Under the pieces are notes generated by a model. The model was given only the letters and a program-made list of their open reading frames with translations, searched no databases and was not told where the DNA came from. Below are positions 32,846-43,079 of a DNA stretch of 64,000 nucleotides, piece after piece. The position numbers and the translations under genes are program-made. Source of the DNA: an uncultured Alphaproteobacteria bacterium (GTDB taxonomy: Bacteria > Pseudomonadota > Alphaproteobacteria > Caulobacterales > Caulobacteraceae); assembly GCA_903909375.1 (NCBI GenBank), contig CAIVVM010000047.1, positions 1 to 64,000 of the forward strand. Direction: 5' to 3'. Every line of letters begins with the position of its first letter. Position 1 is the stretch's first letter.

Positions 32846-34990
32846 CTACTGCGCGTAGCCCAGCTGTTCGTTCAGCCGATCCAGCACGGTGATCGCGGCC
32901 TCCGGGATCACGGTCCCTGGCGTGAAGATCGCGGCAACGCCCATGTCCTCCAGCGCCTTGAAATCCTCCGGCGGGATGACGCCGCCCACGAACACCAGGA
33001 TGTCGGGGCGTCCCAGGCGGGCGAGCTCGGATTTCAGTTCCGGCACCAGCGTCAGGTGTCCGGCGGCGAGCGAGCTGGCGCCGACCGCGTGAACCCCGGC
33101 TTCGACGGCCTCTGCCGCCGCTTCGGCGGGGGTCTGGAACAGGTCGCCGATCTCCACTTCGAAGCCCAGGTCGCCGAAGCCGGACGCGATCACCTTCTGA
33201 CCCCGGTCGTGGCCGTCCTGGCCCATCTTGGCCACCATAAGGCGGGGTTTGCGGCCGTCGGATTGTTCAAAGGCCGCAGCCATGGCGCGGGCGCGGTCTG
33301 AAGCGGGCGTGGCGCCAGCCTCGCGCAAGTAGACACCCTTGACGGCGTCGGCTGTGGCCTTGTGGCGGTTGAACACCTTTTCCAGGGCGAACGAGATCTC
33401 GCCAACCGTGGCCATCGCCCGGGCGGCATTGACCGAGAGTTCCAGCAGATTGCCATTGCCGGCCGCGCCAGCGGTCAGCGCGTCCAGTGCGGCGGCCACG
33501 GCCTCGGGGTCGCGGTCACGTTTCAGGCGCTTCAGCTTTTCAAGCTGGGCGTTGCGAACGGCGGTGTTGTCGACCTTCATAACGGGGATGTCGTCGGCCA
33601 CGTCAGGCCTGTACCGATTTACCCCTACGACTGACTGCTGCCCGGAATCGATCCGGGCCTGGGTGCGGGCGGACGCTTCCTCGATCCGGCGTTTTGGCAG
33701 GCCGTTCTCGATCGCCCTGGCCATCCCGCCCAGCGCCTCGACTTCGGCGATGTGGGTCAGCGCGCGTTCAGCAAGGTCGGCGGTCAGGCGCTCGACATAG
33801 AAGCTGCCGCCCCAGGGGTCGACGACCCGGTTCTGGCCGCTTTCCAGTTGCAGGAAGAGCTGGGTGTTGCGGCTGATCCGGGCGGAAAAGTCGGTGGGTA
33901 GCGCCAGGGCTTCGTCCAGCGAGTTGGTGTGCAGGCTCTGGGTCTGGCCACCGACGGCCGCCATGGCCTCCACGGTGGTGCGAGCGACATTGTTGTAGAC
34001 GTCCTGCGCCGCCAGGCTCCAGCCGCTGGTCTGGGTGTGGGCGCGCAAAGAGAGGGAGCGCGCATCCTTCGGGTCGAACTCGGCCTTCATCAGCTTGGCC
34101 CACAGCAGGCGCGCGGCGCGTTGCTTGGCGATCTCCATGAAGGCGTTCATGCCGGCGTTCCAGAAGAACGACAGCCGGGGGGCGAACTGGTCCACGGTCA
34201 TGCCCGCCGCGACGCCCGCACGGACATAGTCGATGCCGTCGGCCAGGGTGTAGGCCAGCTCCAGGTCCAGCGTCGCGCCGGCTTCCTGCATGTGATAGCC
34301 GCTGATCGAGATCGAGTTGAAGCGCGGCATTTCGCGGGCCGTATAGGCAAAGATGTCGGACACAATCCGCATCGAGGGGCCTGGCGGATATATGTAGGTG
34401 TTCCGGGTCAGGAACTCCTTCAGGATATCGTTCTGGATGGTGCCCGAGAGCTTCTCGTGCGGCACGCCCTGTTCCTCGGCGGCCACGATGTAGAGCGCCA
34501 GGATCGGCAGCACGGCGCCGTTCATGGTCATCGACACGCTCATCTTGTCGAGCGGGATGCCGTCGAACAGGGTGCGCATGTCGAGGATGCTGTCGATGGC
34601 CACGCCGGCCATGCCCACGTCGCCCGCCACGCGGGGGTGGTCTGAGTCATAGCCCCTGTGGGTGGCCAGATCGAAGGCGATCGACAGACCCATCTGGCCC
34701 GCCGCCAGGTTGCGCCGATAGAAGGCGTTGCTGTCCTCCGCCGTGGAAAATCCGGCGTACTGGCGGATCGTCCAGGGGTTGGTGGCGTACATGGTGGGGT
34801 AGGGGCCGCGCACGAACGGCGCCAGTCCCGGATAGCCGCCCATGGCTGCCAGGCCGGTGATGTCGGCCGCGGCATAGGCTGGGCGGACGGCAATACCCTC
34901 CGGGGTATTCCAGGCATCGGCCTCCGGCGGTGAGGTCGGCGTGGCAGGGCCCTCGAAAGGCAGGGTCGCGAAATCCGGGAACGCGCTCAT
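32846..34990 (-). CDS. scpA: methylmalonyl-CoA mutase, large (catalytic) subunit
   Basis: A 714-residue adenosylcobalamin enzyme interconverting (R)-methylmalonyl-CoA and succinyl-CoA in propionate breakdown. The N-terminal TIM-barrel holds [27 protein letters not shown]-type sequence near 65 and RTHxQTSGW-like [11 protein letters not shown] near 335. The C-terminal cobalamin domain holds [10 protein letters not shown] near 600, with the His that replaces the dimethylbenzimidazole ligand, and [10 protein letters not shown] further on. It overlaps the small-subunit gene by 4 nt (ATGA), so the two are coupled. No cobalamin riboswitch is seen upstream. Confidence 0.97.
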   Translation of the reverse strand: MSAFPDFATLPFEGPATPTSPPEADAWNTPEGIAVRPAYAAADITGLAAMGGYPGLAPFVRGPYPTMYATNPWTIRQYAGFSTAEDSNAFYRRNLAAGQMGLSIAFDLATHRGYDSDHPRVAGDVGMAGVAIDSILDMRTLFDGIPLDKMSVSMTMNGAVLPILALYIVAAEEQGVPHEKLSGTIQNDILKEFLTRNTYIYPPGPSMRIVSDIFAYTAREMPRFNSISISGYHMQEAGATLDLELAYTLADGIDYVRAGVAAGMTVDQFAPRLSFFWNAGMNAFMEIAKQRAARLLWAKLMKAEFDPKDARSLSLRAHTQTSGWSLAAQDVYNNVARTTVEAMAAVGGQTQSLHTNSLDEALALPTDFSARISRNTQLFLQLESGQNRVVDPWGGSFYVERLTADLAERALTHIAEVEALGGMARAIENGLPKRRIEEASARTQARIDSGQQSVVGVNRYRPDVADDIPVMKVDNTAVRNAQLEKLKRLKRDRDPEAVAAALDALTAGAAGNGNLLELSVNAARAMATVGEISFALEKVFNRHKATADAVKGVYLREAGATPASDRARAMAAAFEQSDGRKPRLMVAKMGQDGHDRGQKVIASGFGDLGFEVEIGDLFQTPAEAAAEAVEAGVHAVGASSLAAGHLTLVPELKSELARLGRPDILVFVGGVIPPEDFKALEDMGVAAIFTPGTVIPEAAITVLDRLNEQLGYAQ

Positions 34991-36378
34991 GCCGCCACCT
35001 CATAGGCTTCGGACAATCGAATGGGTTTCAAGGGAGGGCACACGCTGTCTTCGCCGGGGAGGCGTGGCGAGGGTTGATCGGGGAAGGCGCCGCCCGGTTC
35101 CACCTCGACCGGCGCCGGGCTGGTGGGCGGGAAGGCCGTGACGCCCACGATCTTCGGCTCGCCGCGCGCGGCGACCGCCGCCGCCACGTCCCGGGCGATC
35201 AGACCGGAGGTCAGGGCGGAGACAAGCCCGCCGGCGGCCTCAATGGCCTGCAGGCGCGTCCAGGCAGCCCGGGCGATCTGATCTGTGAGGGTCTCGATGT
35301 AGCCGGAGCCGGCGGCAGGGTCGGTGACCTTGCCGATATGCGCCTCTTCCATCAGCACCAGCTGGGCGTTGCGGCTTTGTCGCCGGGCGAGGGCAGTGGG
35401 CAGCCCCAGTGCGTCGGAATAGGTCCCCAGCACCACGGCATCCGCGCCGCCGACCGCCGCGCCGAACCCGGCCACCGTCAGGCGGATCATGTTGGTCCAG
35501 GCGTCCTGCGCCGTCAGCATGCGGCGCGATGACCGCGCCTCGATCCGCGCCAGGGCGTCGGCGCCGGAGGCGGTGGCGATCCGGGCGAACACGACGCGTG
35601 CTGCGCGAACCTTGGCAATGCCCACGAAATAGTCCGCATCCGCCGACAGGCCCAGCGTGACGCGTGCGAACGCCTCGGCGATGGTCAGGCCCGCGCCGGC
35701 CAGGGCCCTGGCGTAGGCGATGGCGGCCGCTGCGGCGAAGGCGACCTCTAGGGCCTCGCCGCCGCCGGCTTCATGGACCACGCGGCCTGAGGCCTGGAAC
35801 AGGCTGGCGTGGGGGTAGGTCTGGGCGAGGTCCGCAGCGACGGTCGCCGCAGCGGCCAGGTGCGCGGCGACCGGCCCGGGGCTGGCGCCTGACCCGGCGA
35901 AGGCGCTGATGGGGTCGAGGTTGAGATCCAGCTTTGCGCCGGGCGAGGATCTGGCGACAGTGTGCAGCGCCTGAGCGGCCTGCGGCCCCCGGAACCCGGC
36001 GTCGAGCCCAGTCGGGGCCAGTTCCAGAATCACGTCCTTGAGCGCGCGGGCCAGGGCATCAGCTGTCGCGTGGCCCTGAACGATGACGGAGGCCGCGCCG
36101 CCCTGCAGGTCCGCCAGCAGTTCGGCATTCGCCCTGGCCGGATCCGGGTGCGCCGACAGGGTTCGCACGTCCCAGGCCCGGCCAGCCTCGAACGGTCTGG
36201 TCGGAAAGCTCGCCGCCCGCTCCGACGCCCCATAGAGCGGCGAGATCGGCAGCCCCTCGACCGTCGCATTCATCAGGCTCTCGAAGGGCTTGTCGCCCAG
36301 GGTTTTGGAGACCAGCGCGCGCCAGGCGGCCTCGTCGGCGGGCGGAAATCCGGGGTCGATTAACAGGGTGTCGGCCAT
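34987..36378 (-). CDS. mutA: methylmalonyl-CoA mutase, small subunit
   Basis: A 463-residue non-catalytic partner of the mutase large subunit. It shares the barrel fold ([31 protein letters not shown] near 45) but lacks the DxHDRG cobalamin signature, as expected for the beta subunit. The C-terminal domain is short. ATG 36378 ([10 protein letters not shown]) is used; the ORF is open 15 codons further. It is first in the operon, and its last codons overlap the start of scpA. Typical heterodimeric arrangement of Actinobacteria and alphaproteobacteria. Confidence 0.93.
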   Translation of the reverse strand: MADTLLIDPGFPPADEAAWRALVSKTLGDKPFESLMNATVEGLPISPLYGASERAASFPTRPFEAGRAWDVRTLSAHPDPARANAELLADLQGGAASVIVQGHATADALARALKDVILELAPTGLDAGFRGPQAAQALHTVARSSPGAKLDLNLDPISAFAGSGASPGPVAAHLAAAATVAADLAQTYPHASLFQASGRVVHEAGGGEALEVAFAAAAAIAYARALAGAGLTIAEAFARVTLGLSADADYFVGIAKVRAARVVFARIATASGADALARIEARSSRRMLTAQDAWTNMIRLTVAGFGAAVGGADAVVLGTYSDALGLPTALARRQSRNAQLVLMEEAHIGKVTDPAAGSGYIETLTDQIARAAWTRLQAIEAAGGLVSALTSGLIARDVAAAVAARGEPKIVGVTAFPPTSPAPVEVEPGGAFPDQPSPRLPGEDSVCPPLKPIRLSEAYEVAA

Positions 36379-36510
36379 GGGCGGAATTGCGCCCCGCGCG
36401 GGCCTGACGTCAAGTTCACCCAACGTGATGTCGCGGCTGAGCTACACTGTTGCGAAGCGCAAAAAGATATGCGTACAACGTAAATCTAACAACTGTTCGA
36501 GGATACGTCC

Positions 36511-37515
36511 ATGGCTCTGCCCCCCGTCCTGCGTGATCGCCTGCGCCTGCCCGTCATCGGCAGCCCACTGTTCATCATCTCGACGCCGGACCTGGTGATC
36601 GCCCAGTGCAAGGCCGGCATCGTCGGATCCTTCCCGGCGCTCAATGCGCGGCCGGCCTCGCTGCTGGACGAATGGCTGCACCGTATCACCGAGGAACTGG
36701 CCGAGTGGGACCGCGATCACCCGGACACTCCGTCGGCGCCCTTCGCGGTGAACCACATCGTTCACAAGTCGAACGACCGTCTGGAGCACGATGTGGAGGC
36801 CTCCACCAAGTGGAAGGCGCCGATCATCATTACGTCTCTGGGCGCCCGCGAGGACGTCAACCAGGCGGCCCATTCCTACGGCGGCGTGGTGCTGCACGAC
36901 GTGATCACCGACCGGTTCGCCCGCAAGGCCATCGAGAAGGGCGCCGACGGCCTGATCCCCGTGGCGGCCGGGGCAGGCGGCCACGCCGGTACGCTCTCGC
37001 CCTTCGCTATCGTTCACGCTCTCAGGGAGTGGTTCGACGGTCCGATCGCACTGTCCGGCGCCATCGCCAACGGCCATGCGGTGCTGGGCGCCCAGGCCAT
37101 GGGCGCGGACCTTGCCTATATCGGCTCGGCCTTCATCGCGACCCAGGAAGCCAACGCGGTTCAGGGCTACAAGGACATGATCGTCGCCTCGAGCGGCGAG
37201 GACACCACCTACACCAACCTGTTCACCGGCGTTCACGGCAACTATCTGACGCCGTCGATCATTGCGGCGGGCATGGACCCCAACGATCTGCCCAAGTCCG
37301 ACCCCTCAGCAATGAACTTCGGCTCGGGCGGCAATCAGAAGGCCAAGGCCTGGCGCGATATCTGGGGCTGCGGCCAGGGCATTGGCGCGGTCAAGAACAT
37401 TCCGACCGTGGCCGAGATGGTTGGCCGGCTTTCCGACGAGTACGAGCGGGCCAAGGCGGAACTGGCGACGAAGACGTCCTTCACCGCCGGCCGGGTGCTG
37501 CAGGCGGCGGAGTAG
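36511..37515 (+). CDS. nitronate monooxygenase / 2-nitropropane dioxygenase-like flavoprotein
   Basis: A 334-residue FMN-dependent TIM-barrel protein. Landmarks are LPVIGSPLFIISTPDLVIAQ at the N-terminus, DGLIPVAAGAGGHAG near residue 150 (FMN phosphate and active-site His region), and LSGAIANGHAVLGAQAMGADLAYIGSAFIAT near 185. The family oxidises alkyl nitronates or acts as NADH:quinone reductase. GAGGATA precedes ATG 36511. It is divergent from the mutase operon, with about 130 nt between starts, and convergent with the M1 peptidase gene. Confidence 0.9.
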   Translation: MALPPVLRDRLRLPVIGSPLFIISTPDLVIAQCKAGIVGSFPALNARPASLLDEWLHRITEELAEWDRDHPDTPSAPFAVNHIVHKSNDRLEHDVEASTKWKAPIIITSLGAREDVNQAAHSYGGVVLHDVITDRFARKAIEKGADGLIPVAAGAGGHAGTLSPFAIVHALREWFDGPIALSGAIANGHAVLGAQAMGADLAYIGSAFIATQEANAVQGYKDMIVASSGEDTTYTNLFTGVHGNYLTPSIIAAGMDPNDLPKSDPSAMNFGSGGNQKAKAWRDIWGCGQGIGAVKNIPTVAEMVGRLSDEYERAKAELATKTSFTAGRVLQAAE

Positions 37516-37518
37516 GCG

Positions 37519-40125
37519 CTAGCCGCCGTTCTTCGCCAGCCACTGCTCCATCTCCGGCACCCGATCCTTGATCAGGCCCAGCCGGAAGCGGATCGACGCC
37601 GCTGCCTTCTCGACCTCGCCTTTCGACGATGGCGGGATCGTTTCGGCGTAACGCGCCAGCTTGTCGAGGGTGGCTGCATCCCTTGAGATGGTCGCCAGTT
37701 GCGGGAAGAATGGTGCACGCTGGCCCGGCTCCAGAAGCGCTTCGATCTTCGCGCGATTGGCGATGGCGAAATCATAGGCCATCTCCGGGAAGGACCCTGC
37801 GACAGCGCCGATGATGCCGGGGGCCTCGGTCGGGCTGGGTTCGCCGCTGAGCGCCAGCTTCAGGGTCCGTGCGGCCAGCACCGGGTCCGAACTGGCGCCG
37901 AGGTAGCTGTAGAGCCGGGCGCGGTCGGTGATGTCCTTCGAGGCCCTGGCCTGCTGATGGATCGCCTCCCAGATCCTGGCGTCAGCCGTTGAGGCCACGA
38001 TGGCCAGGACCGTACGACGGCCTGCGCCCCGCAGGCTCGAGGGATCAGCCAGATACAGGTCGAACCGGCGGCGGGCCTCGGCGATGGTGGCGGCGTCGCC
38101 CAGATCGCCCAGGGTGGTCAAAACCGAACGGCGCAGGATGGCGTCGTTATCGGCCTCGCCGGGCTTGGCGTCCCAGCCCAGTCGCGCGGCGATGGGGGCG
38201 GCGCGATTGATCGCAAAGGCGCGATAGGCGGCGCGGCCGGGGCGACCCTCGAACAGCCAGTCGAGGGCAGCCAACTGATCGGACAGGGTCTGCAGCATGA
38301 TCGGCTCGCCAGCCGCCGGCGCGTTCTTCGCCAGAGCCAGGAAGTCGCTCATGGGCACAACGCCGATCTCGCCCAGCGCGCGGCTGTCGTAGAGCAGCCC
38401 CAGCTGGTCCGCCGCCTTCAATCCGGCGAAGCCCGGCGCCAGCTTGGCCCAGAGCTCGGGGGAATAGGCAGTCCGGAAGTAGCTGGTCTGGCCGGCATTG
38501 ACGACCACCGGGCCGGCGATCGGCGTCGCGACAGGCGAGGCGGCGCTGACCAGTCCCTGCCATTGGCCATTTGACCCGACGACATTGACGGGCGTGCGCC
38601 AGGTGCGCGGCGTGCGCTGGCTGGCGTCGGCGCCGAAGCGTTCCTGGGTCATGACAATCCCGCTGCTCGTCGATTGAACGCGGATCAAGGGCACTCCGGC
38701 TTGCAGGGTGAAGTCGTGCGCCGTGCCGGTGATCTTGCGGGGCGAGGCCTTGTCGAGCTCGACCCACAGGTCGTTGGACACCGTATTTCCGAAGGCGTGC
38801 TTCTTGATGTAGCTGCGCACACCGGTCCGGAAGGCCTCTTCGCCGACATAGGATTCCAGCATGCGGATGACCGCCTGGCCCTTCTGGTAGGTGATCGCGT
38901 CGAAGGCGGTGGCTGCCGCAAAGACATCCGGGATGTCGGTGATAACCGGATGGGTGCCGGCCCGGCTGTCCAGGCGCATGGCGCCCTGCTGGCCGGCCTG
39001 GGTCGAGAGCCAGATGTTCCACTCGGGGTGGAAATGATCGGTGGCCTTGTTCTCCATCCACGAGGCGAAGCCTTCGTTCAGCCAGATGTCATCCCACCAC
39101 TCCATGGTGACCAGATTGCCGAACCACTGGTGAGCCAGTTCGTGGGCGATGACCGTGAAGACATTCTGCTTGTCGCTCTCAGTCGACAGCTTGGGATCAA
39201 TCAGGACGATGTAGTCGAAATAGAAGACGGCCCCCCAGTTCTCCATGGCGGCGAAGAACTGGCTCTGGCCTGGGCCCGCGATCATGTCCAGCTTGGGCAG
39301 GGGGTACGGGGTGTCGAAGTAGTCGTTGAAGTAGCCGAGCAGCTTGACGGCGGACTCCAGCGCGTAGCGGCCCTTTTCAGCGTCGCCCTTGCGGACCACG
39401 ACGCCCACGTCGGTATCGCCGACCTTCTGATGGATCCGCTCGAACTCGCCCAGGGCGAAGAACAGCAGATAGGAGCTCATCTTCGGGCTGTCCTGGAAGC
39501 GAACGGTGCGCTTTCCCGGGCTGCCGGCCACGTCGCTGGCGACGGGCATGTTGGAGACCGGCATCTGGCCTTCGGGGGCTACGACCGACAGGGCGAACAC
39601 CGACTTGATCCCCGGCTCATCCCACATGGGCGCGAAACGGCGGCCATCGGAGTTCTGGAACTGGGTGAAGAGCGCGCGCTTCTGGGCGCCGTCCGAGCCC
39701 TCATAGTCGAGCGCGAACATTCCGGAGGCCTGCTGGTAGATCTTGCCGGTGTAGTCGATCGACAGGGTGTAGCGGCCAGGCGCCAGGCGCTGGGGGAATA
39801 TGAACGCGACGGTTTCCTGTTTGGTGTCGGCGACAACACGCGGCGTCGCCGACTGACCGCTCAGGGACGCCTTGCCAAGGGTGAGATCGGCGGCATTGAG
39901 CACGATCCGGTCGGTGGCGCGCACCACCGTCAAGGCAATGTCGGCGCGGCCGGTGAAGCGCAGGTTGGCGGCGTCCGGCGTGATCGTGATGTCATAGCGA
40001 TCGGGACGGACGTCTGTCGGCAGGACTATGCGCTGGGCTTTTGCGGCGGGCTTGGCGACCGGGGCGGCGAGGGCCGGCGATCCGAAGGCCAGCAGCGACG
40101 CGGCCAGGACAGCGAGAAACTTCAT
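37519..40125 (-). CDS. secreted M1-family aminopeptidase
   Basis: An 868-residue zinc aminopeptidase. A signal peptide (MKFLAVLAASLLAFGSPALAA) gives export. The substrate-binding AMENWG motif (family GAMEN, here AAMEN) lies near residue 275, followed by HELAHQWFGNLVTMEWWDDIWLNEGF with three zinc ligands near 310-330. The C-terminal ERAP1-like helical domain covers about 540-868. ATG 40125 begins the signal peptide; the longer ORF start is unlikely. It is the second M1 enzyme in the window, after the permease fusion, and distinct from it. Confidence 0.95.
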   Translation of the reverse strand: MKFLAVLAASLLAFGSPALAAPVAKPAAKAQRIVLPTDVRPDRYDITITPDAANLRFTGRADIALTVVRATDRIVLNAADLTLGKASLSGQSATPRVVADTKQETVAFIFPQRLAPGRYTLSIDYTGKIYQQASGMFALDYEGSDGAQKRALFTQFQNSDGRRFAPMWDEPGIKSVFALSVVAPEGQMPVSNMPVASDVAGSPGKRTVRFQDSPKMSSYLLFFALGEFERIHQKVGDTDVGVVVRKGDAEKGRYALESAVKLLGYFNDYFDTPYPLPKLDMIAGPGQSQFFAAMENWGAVFYFDYIVLIDPKLSTESDKQNVFTVIAHELAHQWFGNLVTMEWWDDIWLNEGFASWMENKATDHFHPEWNIWLSTQAGQQGAMRLDSRAGTHPVITDIPDVFAAATAFDAITYQKGQAVIRMLESYVGEEAFRTGVRSYIKKHAFGNTVSNDLWVELDKASPRKITGTAHDFTLQAGVPLIRVQSTSSGIVMTQERFGADASQRTPRTWRTPVNVVGSNGQWQGLVSAASPVATPIAGPVVVNAGQTSYFRTAYSPELWAKLAPGFAGLKAADQLGLLYDSRALGEIGVVPMSDFLALAKNAPAAGEPIMLQTLSDQLAALDWLFEGRPGRAAYRAFAINRAAPIAARLGWDAKPGEADNDAILRRSVLTTLGDLGDAATIAEARRRFDLYLADPSSLRGAGRRTVLAIVASTADARIWEAIHQQARASKDITDRARLYSYLGASSDPVLAARTLKLALSGEPSPTEAPGIIGAVAGSFPEMAYDFAIANRAKIEALLEPGQRAPFFPQLATISRDAATLDKLARYAETIPPSSKGEVEKAAASIRFRLGLIKDRVPEMEQWLAKNGG

Positions 40126-40190
40126 GCTCGAGGACTCGAAAAGCAGGGGCTGAAAGTGGCGTGCACCATAGAAGGGCGGCAAGCCTATGC

Positions 40191-41615
40191 CTAGCTGGGC
40201 TTTCTATCGTTCATTTCGTCGCCGGCGTCCCTGGGCAACCGGAAGAACCAGAACATAGAGATCAGGGTGACTGCGCCGATCACCGTAAAGGCCGGTGAGA
40301 CGACCGCTACGGTCAGGCGCGTCTCGCCTTCCAGCCGCATCAGGAAGGTCAACAGGCTGGCCGACAATCCGATGCCGACAGACTGGACCAGTTGCTGGGC
40401 CATGGACGAGGTGGTGGCCGCCTTGCTCATCTGGTCCTGATCGATGTCGGCGTAGGCCATGCCGTTCAGCGAACTGAACTGCAGGGAACGGAAGAAGCCT
40501 CCGACTCCCAGAATTACGGCAATAACCCAGTGCGGCCAGTCCGGGCTGAACAGCGAACAGGCCATGAAACTCAAGCCCACGATCACTGCATTGACCAGCA
40601 GCACAGTCCGGAATCCGAAGCGGCGCAGGATCGGCGGCGCGGCGGTCTTCATCAGCAGGGCGCCCAGCGCCGAGATGCAGGTCATGGTCCCGGCCGCAAG
40701 CGCCGACAGACCGAACGCCACCTGCAGCAGCATCGCCAGCAGGAACGGGTTGGCCCCCATCGCGACGCGCATGAAGGCGCCGCCAAGCACCGAGGCCGCG
40801 AAGGTGGGCTTCGAAAAGATCGACAGGTCAACGGCCGCGTGAGGCGTGCGTTTCGCATGCCAGCCATAGACTGCAAGCGCGGTCAGACCGGCCGCGAAAA
40901 GGCCTGTGATGGCCAGGGGCGATATAGCGTCCCGGCTGAGGTTTTCGAACCCGAAGATCAGGGCGGCAAGACCAAGCCCCGTCAGCAGGATGCCCGGGAT
41001 GTCCACCGGCGGCGGGTCGGTCTCGCGCACTTCCGGGATGAAACGCCATGAGAGGAACAGACCCGTCACTGCGATGGGCAGGTTCATGAAGAAGATCCAG
41101 CGCCAGTCGGCAAAGGTAACGATGGCGCCGCCCAGCACGGGCCCGACCACAGGCCCCAGCAGCGCCGGCATGGTGACGATCGATAGCGCCCCTACCAGCT
41201 CTCGTTTGGGCGTGGTGCGCAGCAGCACCAGCCGCCCCACCGGCATCAGGGTTGCGCCCGCCGCGCCCTGAATGAACCGTGCGGCGATCAGCTGCCACAA
41301 GGTCTCCGACACCCCGCAGGCGATCGCGCCCACAGCGTAAAGCACGATGGAACTCATGAATACGCGCCGGGCCCCGAACCGGTCCGCGAGTCACCCGCTG
41401 AGCGGCAGGAAGATCGCTGCTGACAGCAGGTAGACAGTGATGGCGATGTTGAGCCTGAGTGGTTCGACCGCGAACGTCGTCGCCATCGCCGGCAGCGCAT
41501 TGGCGATCACAGTCGCATTCAGCGTCTGCATCAGCAGAGCCGAGCCGATAATGGCTGGCACCAGCCAGCCGCGGGTGACCGGGCCGCTGTCGCCGGGGGA
41601 CTCGACGTCGCTCAT
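40191..41615 (-). pseudogene. MFS drug exporter (DHA2/EmrB type) interrupted by in-frame TGA
   Basis: Two ORFs on the same strand and frame, 41393-41615 and 40191-41357, form one transporter of about 474 codons. They are split only by TGA at 41393-41391. The reading is PLSG-stop-LADRFGARRVFMSS. In intact relatives motif A reads PLSGWLADRFG, so a single TGG to TGA change explains the break. Helix content fits a 12-14-TM DHA2 exporter (VGPVLGGAIVTFADWRWIFFMNLPI is the antiporter motif C). Start ATG 41615 (MSDVESPGD). It may be a recent pseudogene, an assembly error, or produce a truncated protein from ATG 41357. Confidence 0.85.
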
Positions 41616-41765
41616 GGCTTTGGGCGTAACAGGCAGGGGCGGGCGGACGCAACCATGCGGCTCCACCCCATAAGCGGCTGAGCAGGCTCGGCGCCCCGTC
41701 AGGATCCGGGCTCCACACGAACACACGAATGCGTCCGCGAGGCCCCCGGATCCGGCTCGTGGATA

Positions 41766-42965
41766 TCAATCCGCGGCGGCCCCGGCCGACAGCATCGCCT
41801 GAATCGCCGCCTCGCCGTAGCCCAGCTCTGCCAGCACCTCGCGGGTATGTTCGCCAAGTCTTGGTGCGCGCGGTCGTACTGTGGCGTCGGCGCCGGGGAA
41901 TCTGGCCGGGGCGGCGGGGGAGCGGAAGGTTCCGCCCTGGCCGTCCTCGACGTCGATGAAGGCGCCGGCGGCGGCGGCCTGGGGATCAGCGGCGACGTCG
42001 GCCGGGGTCTGGACGGCGGACCAGACCAGGTCGGCCTCGTCTAGCCGTCTTGCGATCTCATCGAAGGGGATGGCGGCGAAGGCGGCGTCGAACGCTTCAG
42101 TAAGCGGTCGGGCGTTTTCTCGCCGCGCCTTGCCGGTGGCGAAGCGCTCGTCGGTCACCAGTTCCGGTCGGCCGGCGACAGAACAGAATTTTTCCCAGCC
42201 GCCACTTGAGCCTCTGGGATTGTGGATGAACCAGCGGTCGTCGGCGCTCCTGTAGAAATTGGACATGGCGTTGACGGGATTGTTGCGCGGGCGGTTCGAG
42301 GCCAGGCGGCCGAATTTCAGCTGGACCGCGAGGTCGGAGCTGACGGTCCAGATGCCGGTGGCCAGCAGCGACGTCTGCACCAGCCGCCCGACGCCGGTCT
42401 TTTCCCGCTCGTAAAGGGCGGCCAGGATCGCCGAAACGGTGGCCAGCGAGGTGGTGTGATCGCCGAAACCCGTACGCAGCATGAAGGGTTCCGTCCCCTT
42501 GGGCGCCATCATGTTGGCGACGCCAGCGCGGGCCCAGAAGGCGGTGACGTCGAAGCCGGGCTTGTGCGCCTCCGGACCCTCAAGGCCATAGCCCGTGATC
42601 ACGGCATAGACGAGACGCGGATTGGCGGCGCGCAGGGTGGCGTCGTCGAGGCCATAGCGCTTCAGGGATACGGGACGCACATTGGTGAGGAACACGTCCG
42701 CGCCTTCAGCCAGCTTCGCGAGCGCGTCGCGGCCTTCCGGCTGGGTGATATCCAGGACGATCCCCCGCTTGCCGCGGTTATCCAGGTCGAAGATCGGGTT
42801 GGCGCCGAGGTCGTTCTTCAGATCGCCGAAGACATGACGCATGGAATCCCCGCCGGGCCGCTCCACCTTGATCACCTCGGCGCCCCAGTCGCCCAGGATG
42901 CACGCCGCGCCGGGGCCGGCGATATAGGCGGAAAAGTCGATAACCTTGAGACCCTTGAGCAGCAC
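41766..42965 (-). CDS. CaiB/BaiF family III CoA-transferase
   Basis: A 399-residue CoA-transferase that moves CoA between carboxylic acids. The start LLKGLKVIDFSAYIAGPGAACILGDWGAEVIKVERPGGD is the classic family opening. The catalytic Asp is probably in RTGFGDHTTSLATVSAILAALYERE near residue 175. VYAVITGYGLEGPEAHKPGFDVTAFWARAG is also typical. Length is normal. It fits the window's acyl-CoA theme (mutase, crotonase, SDR). Donor and acceptor acids cannot be read from sequence. It lies about 150 nt upstream of the interrupted MFS gene on the same strand. Confidence 0.93.
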   Translation of the reverse strand: MLLKGLKVIDFSAYIAGPGAACILGDWGAEVIKVERPGGDSMRHVFGDLKNDLGANPIFDLDNRGKRGIVLDITQPEGRDALAKLAEGADVFLTNVRPVSLKRYGLDDATLRAANPRLVYAVITGYGLEGPEAHKPGFDVTAFWARAGVANMMAPKGTEPFMLRTGFGDHTTSLATVSAILAALYEREKTGVGRLVQTSLLATGIWTVSSDLAVQLKFGRLASNRPRNNPVNAMSNFYRSADDRWFIHNPRGSSGGWEKFCSVAGRPELVTDERFATGKARRENARPLTEAFDAAFAAIPFDEIARRLDEADLVWSAVQTPADVAADPQAAAAGAFIDVEDGQGGTFRSPAAPARFPGADATVRPRAPRLGEHTREVLAELGYGEAAIQAMLSAGAAAD

Positions 42966-43079
42966 GCCTTCACTCCTGTTTTGGCTAGTCTAGCGGTATG
43001 GCAATCTTTCGTTAAGGCGCCACCGGCACTGTTGTCCGTCGGAACTCCGGTTCCGCCTTGGGCAGGGGATGGGTCGTCG

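Noticed and set aside
32687-33301. Plus-strand ORF encoding poly-Ser-Ala then other sequence
   Set aside because: The first part is the hexamer repeat and the rest is antisense to the methylmalonyl-CoA mutase gene.
36379-36510. Cobalamin riboswitch before the methylmalonyl-CoA mutase operon
   Set aside because: The 132-nt spacer is short, shared with a divergent gene, and shows no B12-box-like sequence.
38674-40194. 506-residue plus-strand ORF
   Set aside because: It is antisense to the complete M1 aminopeptidase gene, which has a signal peptide and zinc motifs; a GC-rich shadow.
41391-41393. Selenocysteine at the in-frame TGA, since selD is present
   Set aside because: The aligned residue is Trp, no MFS selenoproteins are known to me, and no convincing SECIS hairpin follows the TGA. 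No selA/selB/selC is seen in the window.
42222-43079. N-terminal extension of the first DUF2336 ORF
   Set aside because: The 286 extra codons are antisense to the CoA-transferase; DUF2336 begins at ATG 43080.
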